Shown: piece after piece, positions 1 to 9,287 of the stretch
Layout: every line of letters begins with the position of its first letter
Numbering within the stretch: the first letter of the stretch is position 1
Assembly: GCA_025350905.1 (NCBI GenBank)
Contig: JANXWY010000118.1
Coordinates: 1-46,671 of the forward strand
Length of the DNA stretch: 46,671 nucleotides
Reading direction: 5' to 3'
From: Verrucomicrobiota bacterium
GTDB lineage: Bacteria > Verrucomicrobiota > Verrucomicrobiia > Limisphaerales > JADLHS01
Program-made: the position numbers and the translations under genes
The notes under the pieces: model-generated
What the model was told of the DNA's origin: nothing
The model's input: the letters and a program-made list of their open reading frames with translations, nothing else
The model's database searches: none

Positions 1-105
1 GCGCGGACGGTCCCTCGTCCGCAGCAGTGCGCTACGCTAAAGCGCGCCGCAAGGCTCGATGCGCTCCGGTCTGGCCACGCGCTGCGAGCGAGGGACCGCT
101 CGCGC
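1..105. repeat. Twin-hairpin (REP-like) inverted repeat
   Basis: Two 24-nt arms (1-24 and 82-105) lie in inverted orientation and match at 20 of 24 positions. Each arm folds into a 7-bp hairpin with a 6-nt loop. The four mismatches fall at two base pairs of the stem and are fully compensated: stem GCGGACG/CGTCCGC in the left arm, GCGAGCG/CGCTCGC in the right. The loop sequence is unchanged. This points to selection on the folded form. The element may begin before the window edge. Confidence 0.7.
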
Positions 106-308
106 TCCGTCAGATAGCCTCACCCGACTTTGATCGCGCCCACCCGCAAACCCGCCTGAACAAGGCGCTTGACACCCGCGCCGGCAGACTGAAGATCGGT
201 GGGAATGGACGCGCCGCAAACAGAATTCTCCCGGAACTGCGGTGCCGCGAATGCCAATTCTCCCGCCGTTCGTCAGCCGAAACCCTATTCAGTAATTCCA
301 ATCCTCCC

Positions 309-3300
309 ATGAAAATGACTTCGTCAACCTTAAGCGTTACCCGCCTGCTCCTGCTTCAACTCGGATTATGCCTTGGCAGCGGTGCCGCATGGGCGGCCAC
401 CTTGTCCGTCACGCCGGCAGTGATCAGCAATCAATCCACCGGCATGATTACGCTGGCGATCACGGGGCTGACCAACGGCGAGACGGTCACCTTGGAAAAG
501 TATCTGGACGCGAATACCAATGGCGTGATTGACGGCGGCGATTTATTGGAGCAGCAATTCTCAGTGACGGATAATCAGGCGAGCCTGATCGGGGGCGTCA
601 CCAACGTGAATGTTCCTGGCGATACGAATCCGGCGCTCAGTAGTCTCACCACGTTGCTGAATTTTGAGCGCATTGATCTGGAACACATTGCGGGCCGTTA
701 TTTTTTCAAGCTTTCCAGCCCAACGGCACGCTTCACCCCGGTTACGAATACTTTCAACGTCACCAACGCGGCTTACCTCCAGACGTTCACGGGTCAGGTG
801 CGGAGCAACGGCACCGCCACGGCCATCGCCAATGCCGTCGTGTTGTTGTTTGGCACGAACGCCAACGGGAACAACTTCGTCGGCGGCACGGTGGCGAACA
901 ATGCCGGCAATTATTCCCTGAGCGCGGCGGCGGGCACGTATCAGCTGGCCGCTTTCAAAAACAACTTCGTCGGCGACTTCTCGGCCTCCGCCATCAATCT
1001 GGGCGCCGGTGGCACCGTGACGACCAACGTCAATGCCCTGCCCGCCACGCGCACCGTTTCCGGAAGAGTGGCGGACGCGGGCAACACCAACACGCCGCTG
1101 CCCGGCCTCTTCCTGGTGTTGGAATCGAATGATGGCTTCGTGGCAATCACGTATACCGACGCGAATGGCAATTTCAATGCGCCGGTTACGGCCAGCAATT
1201 GGAAAGTCCGCCCTCAGGATCTGGCGGTACACGGTTACGTTGGCTGGCAAAATGCCAGCCCGGTCAACACCACCACCGGCAGCGTGTCTGGCTTGAACCT
1301 TCTCTTGCCGAAAGGCACCGCCATGATTTATGGCAGCATCAAAGATGACTTGGGCAATCCCCTGCCGGGCCTCAGCGTTTTTGGCCAGGACCAGGACACT
1401 TACCAATATGAATCGGACGGCGTCAGCGATGCCAACGGCAATTACGCCGTGGCCGCCCTGGCCGGGAATTGGAACGCCAATTTGTCCAGTGAGGATCCCC
1501 GCCTCACTAATTACGTTGTTGCGGGCAACCTCGGGAACGTCTTGCTCCTCAACGGCCAGGCGCTGCGGCAGGATTTCGTGTTGAAGGCGGCCACCAATCA
1601 CATCACGGGTTTTGTCCGCGACACTCTCGGCCAGCCGATCGTCGGCGTGAGCGTGTACGCCAACGCCACCTTCAACGGCACCAACTTTGGTACCGGCAAC
1701 ATCGTGACGGATGGCAGCGGCAACTACACTTTGAATGTCGGCAACGGCACTTGGCAGGTCGGCGTCAGTTGCAACGGCGGCAATAACAGTTTGAACCCCC
1801 TCGGCTTTCAGTGCGTCAACGAACAGCCCGTCACGATTGCCGGCAACAATGGCGTGGCCAACTTCACCGCCCAACCCTGCGGTGTTTTGCAAGTGACCAC
1901 CACGACCTTGCCGGGGGGCACGGTTGGTTCGTACTACAACCTGCAAATTCAGGCCTCCGGCTGCGGCCAACCTTTTACCTGGTCGCTCAGTCCCGGTTCG
2001 GGGGTTTTGCCCGCCGGTATGAATTTTGATGGTGGGGGAAATCTTGCGGGCACGCCCACCAGCAGCGGGACTTTTAATTTTTCGGTGCGGGTGACAGACA
2101 ACACCGCGGCCACCGCTGACCGGGCGCTTTCCATTATCATCGGCGCCGCGATCCCACCGTTGCAGGTGACCACCACTTCGTTGCCCAATGGCGCGACCGG
2201 CCAATTTTACAACCAAGCCCTCAGTGCCTCCGGCGGTCAGCCTCCCTACCACTGGTATCTCCCCGGCGGGACGGGCAGTTTGCCGCCCGGCACGATGAAT
2301 TTGTCTACGAATGGAAATCTGTCCGGCCTCCCCACGGCGGCGGGGACGTACAACTTTTGGGTGGGCGTTTGGGATAACAATTCGCCGCTGGTGGTGAGCC
2401 AGTACCTGAGCCTGACGATCATCGCCGTCGCTCCGTTGCAGGTGACGACCACGACTTTGCCGGTCGGCATCGCGGGAATGTTTTACTCAAATCAAGTGAA
2501 TGCCACCGGCGGGCAACCGCCGTATACGTGGTCGATGAGCCCGGGCTCAAGCCCGTTGCCGGCCGGATTGTCCTTGTCAGGCGGAGGGACTGTTTCCGGC
2601 CTGCCGACGACGGCGGGGAGTTTCCCATTCTCGGTCCGGGTTACGGATGCCAATACGAGTTTCGCCGATCAAGCCCTCTCGCTGGTGATCAGCAACGGTA
2701 GTGGCGGCGGAACGCAGTGGACTTACAAACCGTTCATGGCGAACGCTCACGTTGGTGGGGCGGCCGCCACGGTTAACGGGCTCATCTACGTAGTGGGTGG
2801 TTTTAACACCGGGGCGGAAGTACCGGAAGTTTACAATCCCAGTTTCGGCACCTGGCAAAGCCTCGCGCCCATGCCGACGCCTCGCGGGCGGTTGGCCGTG
2901 GGCGTGATCAATGGGAAAATTTACACGGCGGGCGGGGTGGGCGGGCAGGCCGCCCTAGAAATTTACGACCCAATTTTGAACACCTGGAGTAACCGGCATC
3001 CCATGAACGTGTCGCGACTCGGTTGTGCGGGTGGCGTGATGAACAATTTATTTTACGTGGTCGGCGGCACGACGGATTCCAGCAGCACGCTGGAAGTTTA
3101 CAATCCCGCGACGGATACGTGGACCTTGCTCTCGCCGATGCCCACCCCCCGCTGGCTGCTGGCCGCCGGCGTCATCAGCAACCAGCTTTATGCGGTCGGC
3201 GGCGTGAATGCCATCACCGGTGGTGCCGCTTTGACCACCGTGGAGGTTTATGATCCCGCCACCGATTCGTGGTCCCCGCGTCCGTCGATGCCGACCGGGC

Positions 3301-4268
3301 GCGAAGAGTTCGCCGCTACCGTGATCAGTAATCAACTGTATGCGGTCGGCGGTTTTGGCACGCCGCAATTGGACATCTATGATCCGGTCGCCAGCACCTG
3401 GGCCACCGCGCCCTCGCTGCTGATGAGCCGCGGAAATCTGGCCGCGGCCGGGAGCAGCGCGCGCTGTTTTGCGTTGGGGGGCGAGACAGGGCCCGGCGGT
3501 ACTGCGTTGCCCTTTGTCGAACAATACGCCTCTGCTGCGGGTGAAAAACTCGTCACCGCGATACTGACCAGCGGCGCCGGGGTTACGGCTGCGGGCTTGG
3601 GTGCCGGGGCGCCGTCGGTGGCGATACGGAATCGCCTCGATGCCGGCGATACCACGGGTTTGGTTTTCAGCGCGGTCTCGAACGGGGCGGCGGGCAGCAG
3701 CGTCGGCTTGCCCGTTGGCGCCCTAGCCGGCACGCAGATCATCAATATCCCGCCGGCCAATGGGCAGAACGGATTTTTTAGGCAGACGTTCGTGCTGCCG
3801 CCTGGCTATACCGGAATCCAACTCTCCCTCGGGGCCAACGTGGACTTTTACGGACGCGCCTTCGTCAATGGCACCGCCGTCACGCCGTCGGTCACGCAAA
3901 ATGGCCGGATCACCTCGTCCGGGAACAGCTATTTTGCCATTAACAACGCTGCGCTCTTTCACGCAGGGGTGAACGAACTGCTCCTCGCCGACGCGAATTC
4001 CGATGGTGGCGCTAGCGGCGCGGCATTTTTTGCCCTGGTCACTTACCGCCCACTCCCGGTGCTGACTCAGGTGGTGCATCCGTTGAGTAATCAGTTTCAA
4101 TTCAGCCTCACCAACATTTTGAACGAAACCTACACCATCCAGTATTCGACGAATTTGCTATCCTGGACCACGCTCCTCGCGACCAATTCCGCGGCCGCTT
4201 CGATTACCATTCTGGATCCCAACGCCACGAATGCGTCTCGTTTCTACCGCACGCTGGCGGCCCCATGA
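309..4268 (+). CDS. Secreted multi-domain protein with carboxypeptidase-regulatory, putative-Ig and Kelch repeats
   Basis: Protein of 1319 aa. The ATG at 309 is chosen because it begins a good signal peptide (hydrophobic LLLLQLGLCLGSGAAWA, cleavage after AWA, about residue 29). The reading frame stays open upstream to a GTG at 27, but that part runs through a repeat and looks non-coding. Residues ~155-520 carry repeated carboxypeptidase-regulatory-like beta units (patterns such as GNYSLSAAAGTY). Residues ~527-795 hold three putative Ig (He_PIG) repeats, each starting PLQVTTT and containing LPAG and SGLPT-type turns. Residues ~800-1067 are Kelch repeats (YVVGG, YNPATDTW, SPMPTPR), expected to form a beta-propeller. 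The last ~45 residues form a module ending FYRTLAAP that recurs on other secreted proteins here. Probably extracellular or surface-attached; ligand unknown. Confidence 0.85.
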   Translation: MKMTSSTLSVTRLLLLQLGLCLGSGAAWAATLSVTPAVISNQSTGMITLAITGLTNGETVTLEKYLDANTNGVIDGGDLLEQQFSVTDNQASLIGGVTNVNVPGDTNPALSSLTTLLNFERIDLEHIAGRYFFKLSSPTARFTPVTNTFNVTNAAYLQTFTGQVRSNGTATAIANAVVLLFGTNANGNNFVGGTVANNAGNYSLSAAAGTYQLAAFKNNFVGDFSASAINLGAGGTVTTNVNALPATRTVSGRVADAGNTNTPLPGLFLVLESNDGFVAITYTDANGNFNAPVTASNWKVRPQDLAVHGYVGWQNASPVNTTTGSVSGLNLLLPKGTAMIYGSIKDDLGNPLPGLSVFGQDQDTYQYESDGVSDANGNYAVAALAGNWNANLSSEDPRLTNYVVAGNLGNVLLLNGQALRQDFVLKAATNHITGFVRDTLGQPIVGVSVYANATFNGTNFGTGNIVTDGSGNYTLNVGNGTWQVGVSCNGGNNSLNPLGFQCVNEQPVTIAGNNGVANFTAQPCGVLQVTTTTLPGGTVGSYYNLQIQASGCGQPFTWSLSPGSGVLPAGMNFDGGGNLAGTPTSSGTFNFSVRVTDNTAATADRALSIIIGAAIPPLQVTTTSLPNGATGQFYNQALSASGGQPPYHWYLPGGTGSLPPGTMNLSTNGNLSGLPTAAGTYNFWVGVWDNNSPLVVSQYLSLTIIAVAPLQVTTTTLPVGIAGMFYSNQVNATGGQPPYTWSMSPGSSPLPAGLSLSGGGTVSGLPTTAGSFPFSVRVTDANTSFADQALSLVISNGSGGGTQWTYKPFMANAHVGGAAATVNGLIYVVGGFNTGAEVPEVYNPSFGTWQSLAPMPTPRGRLAVGVINGKIYTAGGVGGQAALEIYDPILNTWSNRHPMNVSRLGCAGGVMNNLFYVVGGTTDSSSTLEVYNPATDTWTLLSPMPTPRWLLAAGVISNQLYAVGGVNAITGGAALTTVEVYDPATDSWSPRPSMPTGREEFAATVISNQLYAVGGFGTPQLDIYDPVASTWATAPSLLMSRGNLAAAGSSARCFALGGETGPGGTALPFVEQYASAAGEKLVTAILTSGAGVTAAGLGAGAPSVAIRNRLDAGDTTGLVFSAVSNGAAGSSVGLPVGALAGTQIINIPPANGQNGFFRQTFVLPPGYTGIQLSLGANVDFYGRAFVNGTAVTPSVTQNGRITSSGNSYFAINNAALFHAGVNELLLADANSDGGASGAAFFALVTYRPLPVLTQVVHPLSNQFQFSLTNILNETYTIQYSTNLLSWTTLLATNSAAASITILDPNATNASRFYRTLAAP

Positions 4269-4370
4269 CGGAAGACACCGGACGTTTTTTTTCCGGACCA
4301 CGAGACCCGTTCGCGGCGCGCTCACCAAGCGATGCCTTCCCTCAGCGCGCTTGCCGAGCTCGGGGCGGCT

Positions 4371-4754
4371 TCACTTGTGTTCGGCGTGATGTTGGTGGGC
4401 CGGCGCGTGGCCGGCCGGCGCCAGCGAAAAGCGCTCGAGCGACAATTCGGTCGCGTTCGTGGCTCCCTCTTGAATGCGATACGCGTGGTTGACTTGCAGG
4501 CCGGTCAAGGTTTGGCGGAGGCCCGCGGTCGGCCAGAAAATTTCCACGCCTGAAATCACTATGGCCTAGCCCAGCCCGATTTCCTGGTGCCGCGGGTTCG
4601 CAGCGAAACTGCCGCCCGCGTTGACCGGCTTGTAAATGGCCCACTGGCCTTGGGTCGTCGCCACCGTCACCTTAAGGCATGCGCCAACGGCGGCGCGAAT
4701 CGAGCGCAATCCACCGTCGGCAATGGCTGATATCGCCGCTGCCACGCTGATCAC
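4371..4754 (-). pseudogene. Decayed ASPIC/UnbV (CRTAC1-type) C-terminal remnant with in-frame stop
   Basis: Read on the minus strand, this stretch encodes the hallmark C-terminus of CRTAC1-type ASPIC/UnbV proteins: RAAVGACLKVTV, then NAGGSFAANPRHQEIGLG, then a TAG stop (4566-4568), then in the same frame AIVISGVEIFWPTAG and VNHAYRIQEGA, ending at a stop at 4371. In relatives the position of the stop is normally Lys or Gln (GLGKA/GLGQA), so one base change (AAG or CAG to TAG) explains it. No FG-GAP portion lies upstream; the remnant abuts the stop of the intact paralogue at 4751 in a different frame. It is best read as the leftover of a further family member. The sequence differs from both ASPIC domains of the three intact neighbours, so it is not a simple local duplication. 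Confidence 0.75.
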
Positions 4755-7700
4755 GGCGGGGCGCTCGAAGTTTTGGCTGGAAGCGGCACCGCAGCGGGCC
4801 AGGCGACGTTGATTTCACGGGCGTCCGGGGGGATGTCGTTCGTGGTCATCGGTCCGCCGGGCCAGTGCACCAGGAGTTGTGTGGGCCGGCCCCCGCCGCC
4901 CAGGATTTGAACGGCGCTGTCCTGCGACCAATAGCCGGAACCGGCGTGGATTTCCCGGCTGGGTCCCAGGCGCGGGCCGGATTGGAGGCGCAGCATGGCG
5001 CCGATGCCCGACGGATTGAGCGGCGGCCCCGTCAAGCGAACTCGCAAGCCGGGCTTGGCGGTGACATTTTGAAACAGACGGGTCGGCGCGCCGTTTTGGG
5101 TCACGACTAGATCAATCCGGCCATCCTCGTTGAAATCCGCCAGGGCCGCCCCGCGCTGCTCCCCGTAAATCTTCACGCCGGATTCCTGGCCGGGGATGGC
5201 CCGCAATTTCCCGGTGCCATCTCCCTGCAGCCACAGCCCCCGCCCGGCATCCAGTCGCGGAATTTCCAGGCGGGTGGCGAAAAAATTCTGGCTCACAAAC
5301 ACATCTTCATACCCATCGCCGTTCACGTCGGCCACGTTGATGGCGAATATGGGCGCGACTTGCGCGTCCCGCGGCAGTTCCAAGGCGTCGAAGTGGTTGC
5401 CGCGATTCAGAAAGACCATTGAGGCCAGGGTATTGGCGCGGACTTCGTGGGCGCGCGCCTGCTCCGGCCCCAGCACTTCGGCGATACTGGCTTCACTGAA
5501 AGCCTTGTGGGTAGCAAATCGCCCGCGCAAGAACGGCATGGCACTGGCGAGTGAACTCAAGCGCCGGATCGGGGCGATGACCTCAGTCGCCGGATCCGTT
5601 TCGGCTTCGATCAGATCCATGCTCTCCTGTCCGCCTAGATCACCGTAGTAAATCCGGGCTGGACGCGTGGCCGTCGCCTGCCAGGCGGTATTTAATCCCC
5701 AATTACCCGCGATGATGTCCGGCCGGCCATCCCCATCCAGATCGCCAGTCGTCACGCTGTTCCACCAGCCAGTGTATTTGTCCAAGCCCCACTCGGCCGT
5801 GATTTCTTTCAGTTGACCCGCCCGATTCTTGAAGACGCGCACCGGCCCCCATTGACAGGCGAGAATCAATTCGGGCAAACCGTCGCCGTCCAAATCGCTC
5901 CAGACCGCTCCGCTGACCAGCCCCACATTTTCGAGCGCCCGGGAATTCTCCACGTCGAGCTGCAGTTGCTTTCCGTCATTTCGGAATATGCGCGACGATG
6001 CAGGTTCGGGAAATCGTCCGGGGACGACTCGCCCGCCGACGAACAAATCGAGATCGCCGTCGCCATCCATATCCGCCACGGCGAGCGGGCCGGTACTGGA
6101 ACGGGTTTCCGGCAAACTCAGTCCGGTTTTCAAGGTGCCCTGGTCTGCATCGAGCTCAAGCACGGCGGCGTGATTCGTCGCTTCATAGCTGGCGACGCCG
6201 ACCAGCAGCGCCCGCTGGCCGGGTGCGGGCGTCCAACTCACGATGCCCGCGGTGTCATCCGGCAACACCATGCCCGCGGGGGATTCCATTTTTGAAAAAC
6301 CACCGTGGCCATCGCCGTGGAAAAAGGCCATCGCACCGCCTCGTCCGCTGCCGACAACCAAGTCGTCGTGGCCGTCGCCGTCGAGATCGTGCCACGCCAC
6401 CGCCGGCCCCAGCTGACTGAGTTTGAAGGGCAAGAGCGGCTGGCGGGCATAGTCATCAAAGTTTTCCTCGAAATGACGGTGGGCGAGGACCGCGCTCACG
6501 TCCTTGAACATCGGAACGCTCTCTGCCGGCTTGGTAGGCGCAGTGTCACCGGCGGCCGCCTCATCGAGCTCGTAAATTCGATTGGCCGCGACGCCGCCGA
6601 CCCGGCTCACGCGCCCGCTGCGCCACGTGACCTCGAGGCTCATGTCGCCGATGGCTTTTCCTGCGGCAAACACCAGCATCGGCTCAAAGCCGGACATGTA
6701 GCGACCGCCGCTGACCATCTCCTGGCTTTGCATCGGCACCGCACCACCAAGCAGGCGAATTTTTGCGCCAATTCCCTGCATATTGGGGTTCAGTCCCTTC
6801 AACCGCACTGCCACGCGCGGCGCACTTGTCGTATTGCGATAGCAGCCAGCGGCGGTGCCGAGGTTATTGACGACCACGTCGAGATCACCATCGCCATCCA
6901 GGTCCGCCAACGCGATTCCATGATGCACTCCGGGCGTATTCAAACCCCATTCAACGGTGGTGTCCGTAAAGCGGTATTGCCCGTGGTTTTGAAACGCCAC
7001 AATCGGCGTATTGAGCGGGGGATAAAAGCGTGAATTAAGCATCTTCTCAGCAATGAAGGCCTCATGGGCCGTCATCATTTTTCCCTGGTACTCGATCATG
7101 CCCGTCCCCTTGGGGCGCGCATACGGTTGAGTGCGAATGATTGCCTCGGCATCCAGGTCCTGCACATCTTTATAGTGACCCGTGGTGATGATTACGTCCT
7201 CGTAGCCATCCAGATCGACATCCAGAAACACCGGTTGCCACGCCCACTCGGACGCGGACAAGCCGGCCAGGTCGGCGATGTCCGCGAACGTCCCATCGCC
7301 GCGGTTTTGCATCAACGTGTTGCGCATGATCTGTGGGCGGTCATCCATCGTCCCGATCATCCCCACGCTCGGTTTTTGCGCCAGAACCTGCTGTTTGCGC
7401 CGCCGGTGGTCGCGGCTTAGCATGTCCAAGACTAGGAAATCCGGATTGCCCGATCGATTCAGGTCGGCGAAATCCACACCCATCGAACTGGCACTGGTGT
7501 GGCGTAGGGCCAGGCGATCAATAGCACGAAAATGCCCGTGGCCATCGTTGATCCAGATCCGATCGGGGGTCCAGTAGTCGTTGCAAACGTACAAGTCGGG
7601 CCAGCCATCCCCGTTCAGGTCCCGGAACTGGGCGGTAAAACCCCAGTCCAACGGTGGGCCGGTTAGCGATTTTCCGTCCTCGTCGAGAAAGGCCCCGTTC

Positions 7701-8500
7701 GTCCAGGACACGGGAGTGAACTGGCCTTTGCCGTTGTTCAGGTAAAGCGCATCGGGCTCGCCATACTCCATCACCTGGCCATCAATCACCACCAAACGGT
7801 CTTTCAGGGCCGGCGGGATGATTAATTGACCGCGCGCCATCTTAATTTCCACCGAGCCGCGGTTCCGGATGTCATCCGTCCGGTTGTTGCACACATACAA
7901 ATCCAACGTGCCGTTGCCGTCCACATCCGCCAACGCGAGCGTCACGCTGCCATATTGACTGGCCGTGCCAGCAAACGCGGTGGCATCGGCAAATTTCCCG
8001 TGCCCATCGTTTGTAAAACACAGCACCCCGTTGCCCGTGGTTGCGATCAACAGGTCGAGCCAGCCGTCACCGGTCACATCCGCGAAGACCGCACCGCGAT
8101 AATTCTGACCTGGGCAGACTATCCCCGATTCCGCCGTCACATCCTTGAACGTACCGTCACCCAGATTTTTGTAGAGCACGTTGCTGCCTTGCAGACTGCA
8201 AAAATAAAGGTCCGGCCAGCCGTCGTTGTCGAAATCGCCGGCGGCCAGACCAGAGCCGTTCGGCAGGACGCGGTTGGCGCCAATCTTGAATTCGTCGAGT
8301 TCGTTGGTGAAGTAAATCCCGGTCTGGCTTGGCGGCAGTAGCGTGAAACCCGTCTGGCCACCGGCCGGCACTTCGAGCTTCGCCCACCGGAAGCCGTGCT
8401 CTGTGTGCCAGGTGCGCTCAGCGGCGCGGGCCGTATCAACTGTGAAATCACTCGCCCACACCAGGGTGAGGACACAAAGCCATTTGGCGAAAGGATACAT
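4751..8500 (-). CDS. Two-lobed FG-GAP/VCBS repeat protein with two ASPIC/UnbV domains (CRTAC1-like)
   Basis: Protein of 1249 aa from the ATG at 8500, which starts a signal peptide (MYPFAKWLCVLTLVWA...). The longer open frame to 9046 has no recognisable content. It has two consecutive modules. Each starts with FG-GAP/VCBS repeats with calcium-loop motifs (DFDNDGWPDLYF, DVDGNGTLDLYV, DLDGDGDLDVVV, DMDGDGDLDLFVGG), predicted to fold as a beta-propeller. Each ends in an ASPIC/UnbV domain, at ~570-643 (IGAKIRLLGG, SGGRYMSG) and ~1153-1240 (GSGYWSQDSAVQ, VHWPGG). The family is common in Planctomycetes and Verrucomicrobia and usually lacks a proven function; binding or adhesion outside the cell is the usual guess. 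Two full-length paralogues lie at 12942-20455. No Shine-Dalgarno sequence is visible. Confidence 0.85.
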   Translation of the reverse strand: MYPFAKWLCVLTLVWASDFTVDTARAAERTWHTEHGFRWAKLEVPAGGQTGFTLLPPSQTGIYFTNELDEFKIGANRVLPNGSGLAAGDFDNDGWPDLYFCSLQGSNVLYKNLGDGTFKDVTAESGIVCPGQNYRGAVFADVTGDGWLDLLIATTGNGVLCFTNDGHGKFADATAFAGTASQYGSVTLALADVDGNGTLDLYVCNNRTDDIRNRGSVEIKMARGQLIIPPALKDRLVVIDGQVMEYGEPDALYLNNGKGQFTPVSWTNGAFLDEDGKSLTGPPLDWGFTAQFRDLNGDGWPDLYVCNDYWTPDRIWINDGHGHFRAIDRLALRHTSASSMGVDFADLNRSGNPDFLVLDMLSRDHRRRKQQVLAQKPSVGMIGTMDDRPQIMRNTLMQNRGDGTFADIADLAGLSASEWAWQPVFLDVDLDGYEDVIITTGHYKDVQDLDAEAIIRTQPYARPKGTGMIEYQGKMMTAHEAFIAEKMLNSRFYPPLNTPIVAFQNHGQYRFTDTTVEWGLNTPGVHHGIALADLDGDGDLDVVVNNLGTAAGCYRNTTSAPRVAVRLKGLNPNMQGIGAKIRLLGGAVPMQSQEMVSGGRYMSGFEPMLVFAAGKAIGDMSLEVTWRSGRVSRVGGVAANRIYELDEAAAGDTAPTKPAESVPMFKDVSAVLAHRHFEENFDDYARQPLLPFKLSQLGPAVAWHDLDGDGHDDLVVGSGRGGAMAFFHGDGHGGFSKMESPAGMVLPDDTAGIVSWTPAPGQRALLVGVASYEATNHAAVLELDADQGTLKTGLSLPETRSSTGPLAVADMDGDGDLDLFVGGRVVPGRFPEPASSRIFRNDGKQLQLDVENSRALENVGLVSGAVWSDLDGDGLPELILACQWGPVRVFKNRAGQLKEITAEWGLDKYTGWWNSVTTGDLDGDGRPDIIAGNWGLNTAWQATATRPARIYYGDLGGQESMDLIEAETDPATEVIAPIRRLSSLASAMPFLRGRFATHKAFSEASIAEVLGPEQARAHEVRANTLASMVFLNRGNHFDALELPRDAQVAPIFAINVADVNGDGYEDVFVSQNFFATRLEIPRLDAGRGLWLQGDGTGKLRAIPGQESGVKIYGEQRGAALADFNEDGRIDLVVTQNGAPTRLFQNVTAKPGLRVRLTGPPLNPSGIGAMLRLQSGPRLGPSREIHAGSGYWSQDSAVQILGGGGRPTQLLVHWPGGPMTTNDIPPDAREINVAWPAAVPLPAKTSSAPP

Positions 8501-9287
8501 CGCGCCAAGAAAGTGTGGGTTCGCAGCCCAATTTACAAGCACCAGCGGGAATGGCCCAAGGCTGACGCATGGCCAATGGGGTCGGATCGGTGCGCTGCAC
8601 CTGACCAGCACCGCATGCAGCGGTACAACAGCTCCGTTAGGCAGTCCCGCGGAAAGAAAGGATTCCGGCTCTCTTCGAGCTGGTGGTCGTCGCAGGGTAC
8701 CGACCCTACCACCTGAATTTTTAACCACCTTGGGCCCGGCAATGCCGCCGAATCGGCAAACGTCGTGCGGAGTTTGGAGGGAGTTGCGAGGAAGATTAAG
8801 GTAGCAAGCGGGAAGCAAGGTCTTGGGAATCTGGGTCAGGGGAATGGAAACGATGGTTTGAGCCTTATCCCTCTGACAGCTACTCCTGAACCTTGACCCC
8901 GAGCCCACGCTTGAGCTGGCAGCCTTGGCGCATTTCGGTGGCAGCCCAATCTCCCTACTACCTTCGCGCGGATTGCCGGTCGGCGAAACCGTAAGATGCC
9001 AAATTACGCTCCGAGCCGGAGTATTGGGCTGCGGTATCGGGCTCAATCACGTTGTCACGGTCCTCCCAGTCGTCAAGATTTTGACCCAGTCCGCCTCGAA
9101 CGGCGGAAGCACCTCAGCTGGGACGAGTGGTCGCTTCCCTGGGGCGAAAGTGCGACTTTCTGGGGCCAAAGGACAAATAATTTCAAAAAACCATTGACGC
9201 AAAAATCATTTCATGAGAGTTATTCAGCAGCACAACAACTACCGAACACAAAAAATACGTTTATTCGTTAATTATTCACGCAATCCT
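8501..9287. other. Intergenic region between divergent secreted-protein genes
   Basis: 787 nt with no convincing gene on either strand. It must hold the promoters for the minus-strand FG-GAP gene and the plus-strand gene at 9288. One bulged hairpin is visible at 8682-8713 (left strand GGTGGT and AGGGT, right strand ACCCTACCACC, 6-nt bulge). A TTGACG box at 9194 could be a -35 element for the downstream gene, but no good -10 follows at the right distance. Confidence 0.5.

Noticed and set aside
561-2252. Long minus-strand open frame (563 codons) opposite the Kelch protein
   Set aside because: The plus strand has a signal peptide and clear domains. The antisense product is Gly/Arg/Ala-rich with no motif, a usual shadow of GC-rich coding sequence.
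4269-4300. Possible terminator after the Kelch gene (CCGGAC, run of T, CCGG)
   Set aside because: The T-run would lie in the loop and not after the stem, so it does not have the form of a Rho-independent terminator.
9194-9222. TTGACG box as a promoter for the gene at 9288
   Set aside because: No sequence near TATAAT occurs at 16-18 nt spacing; too weak to list as a feature.
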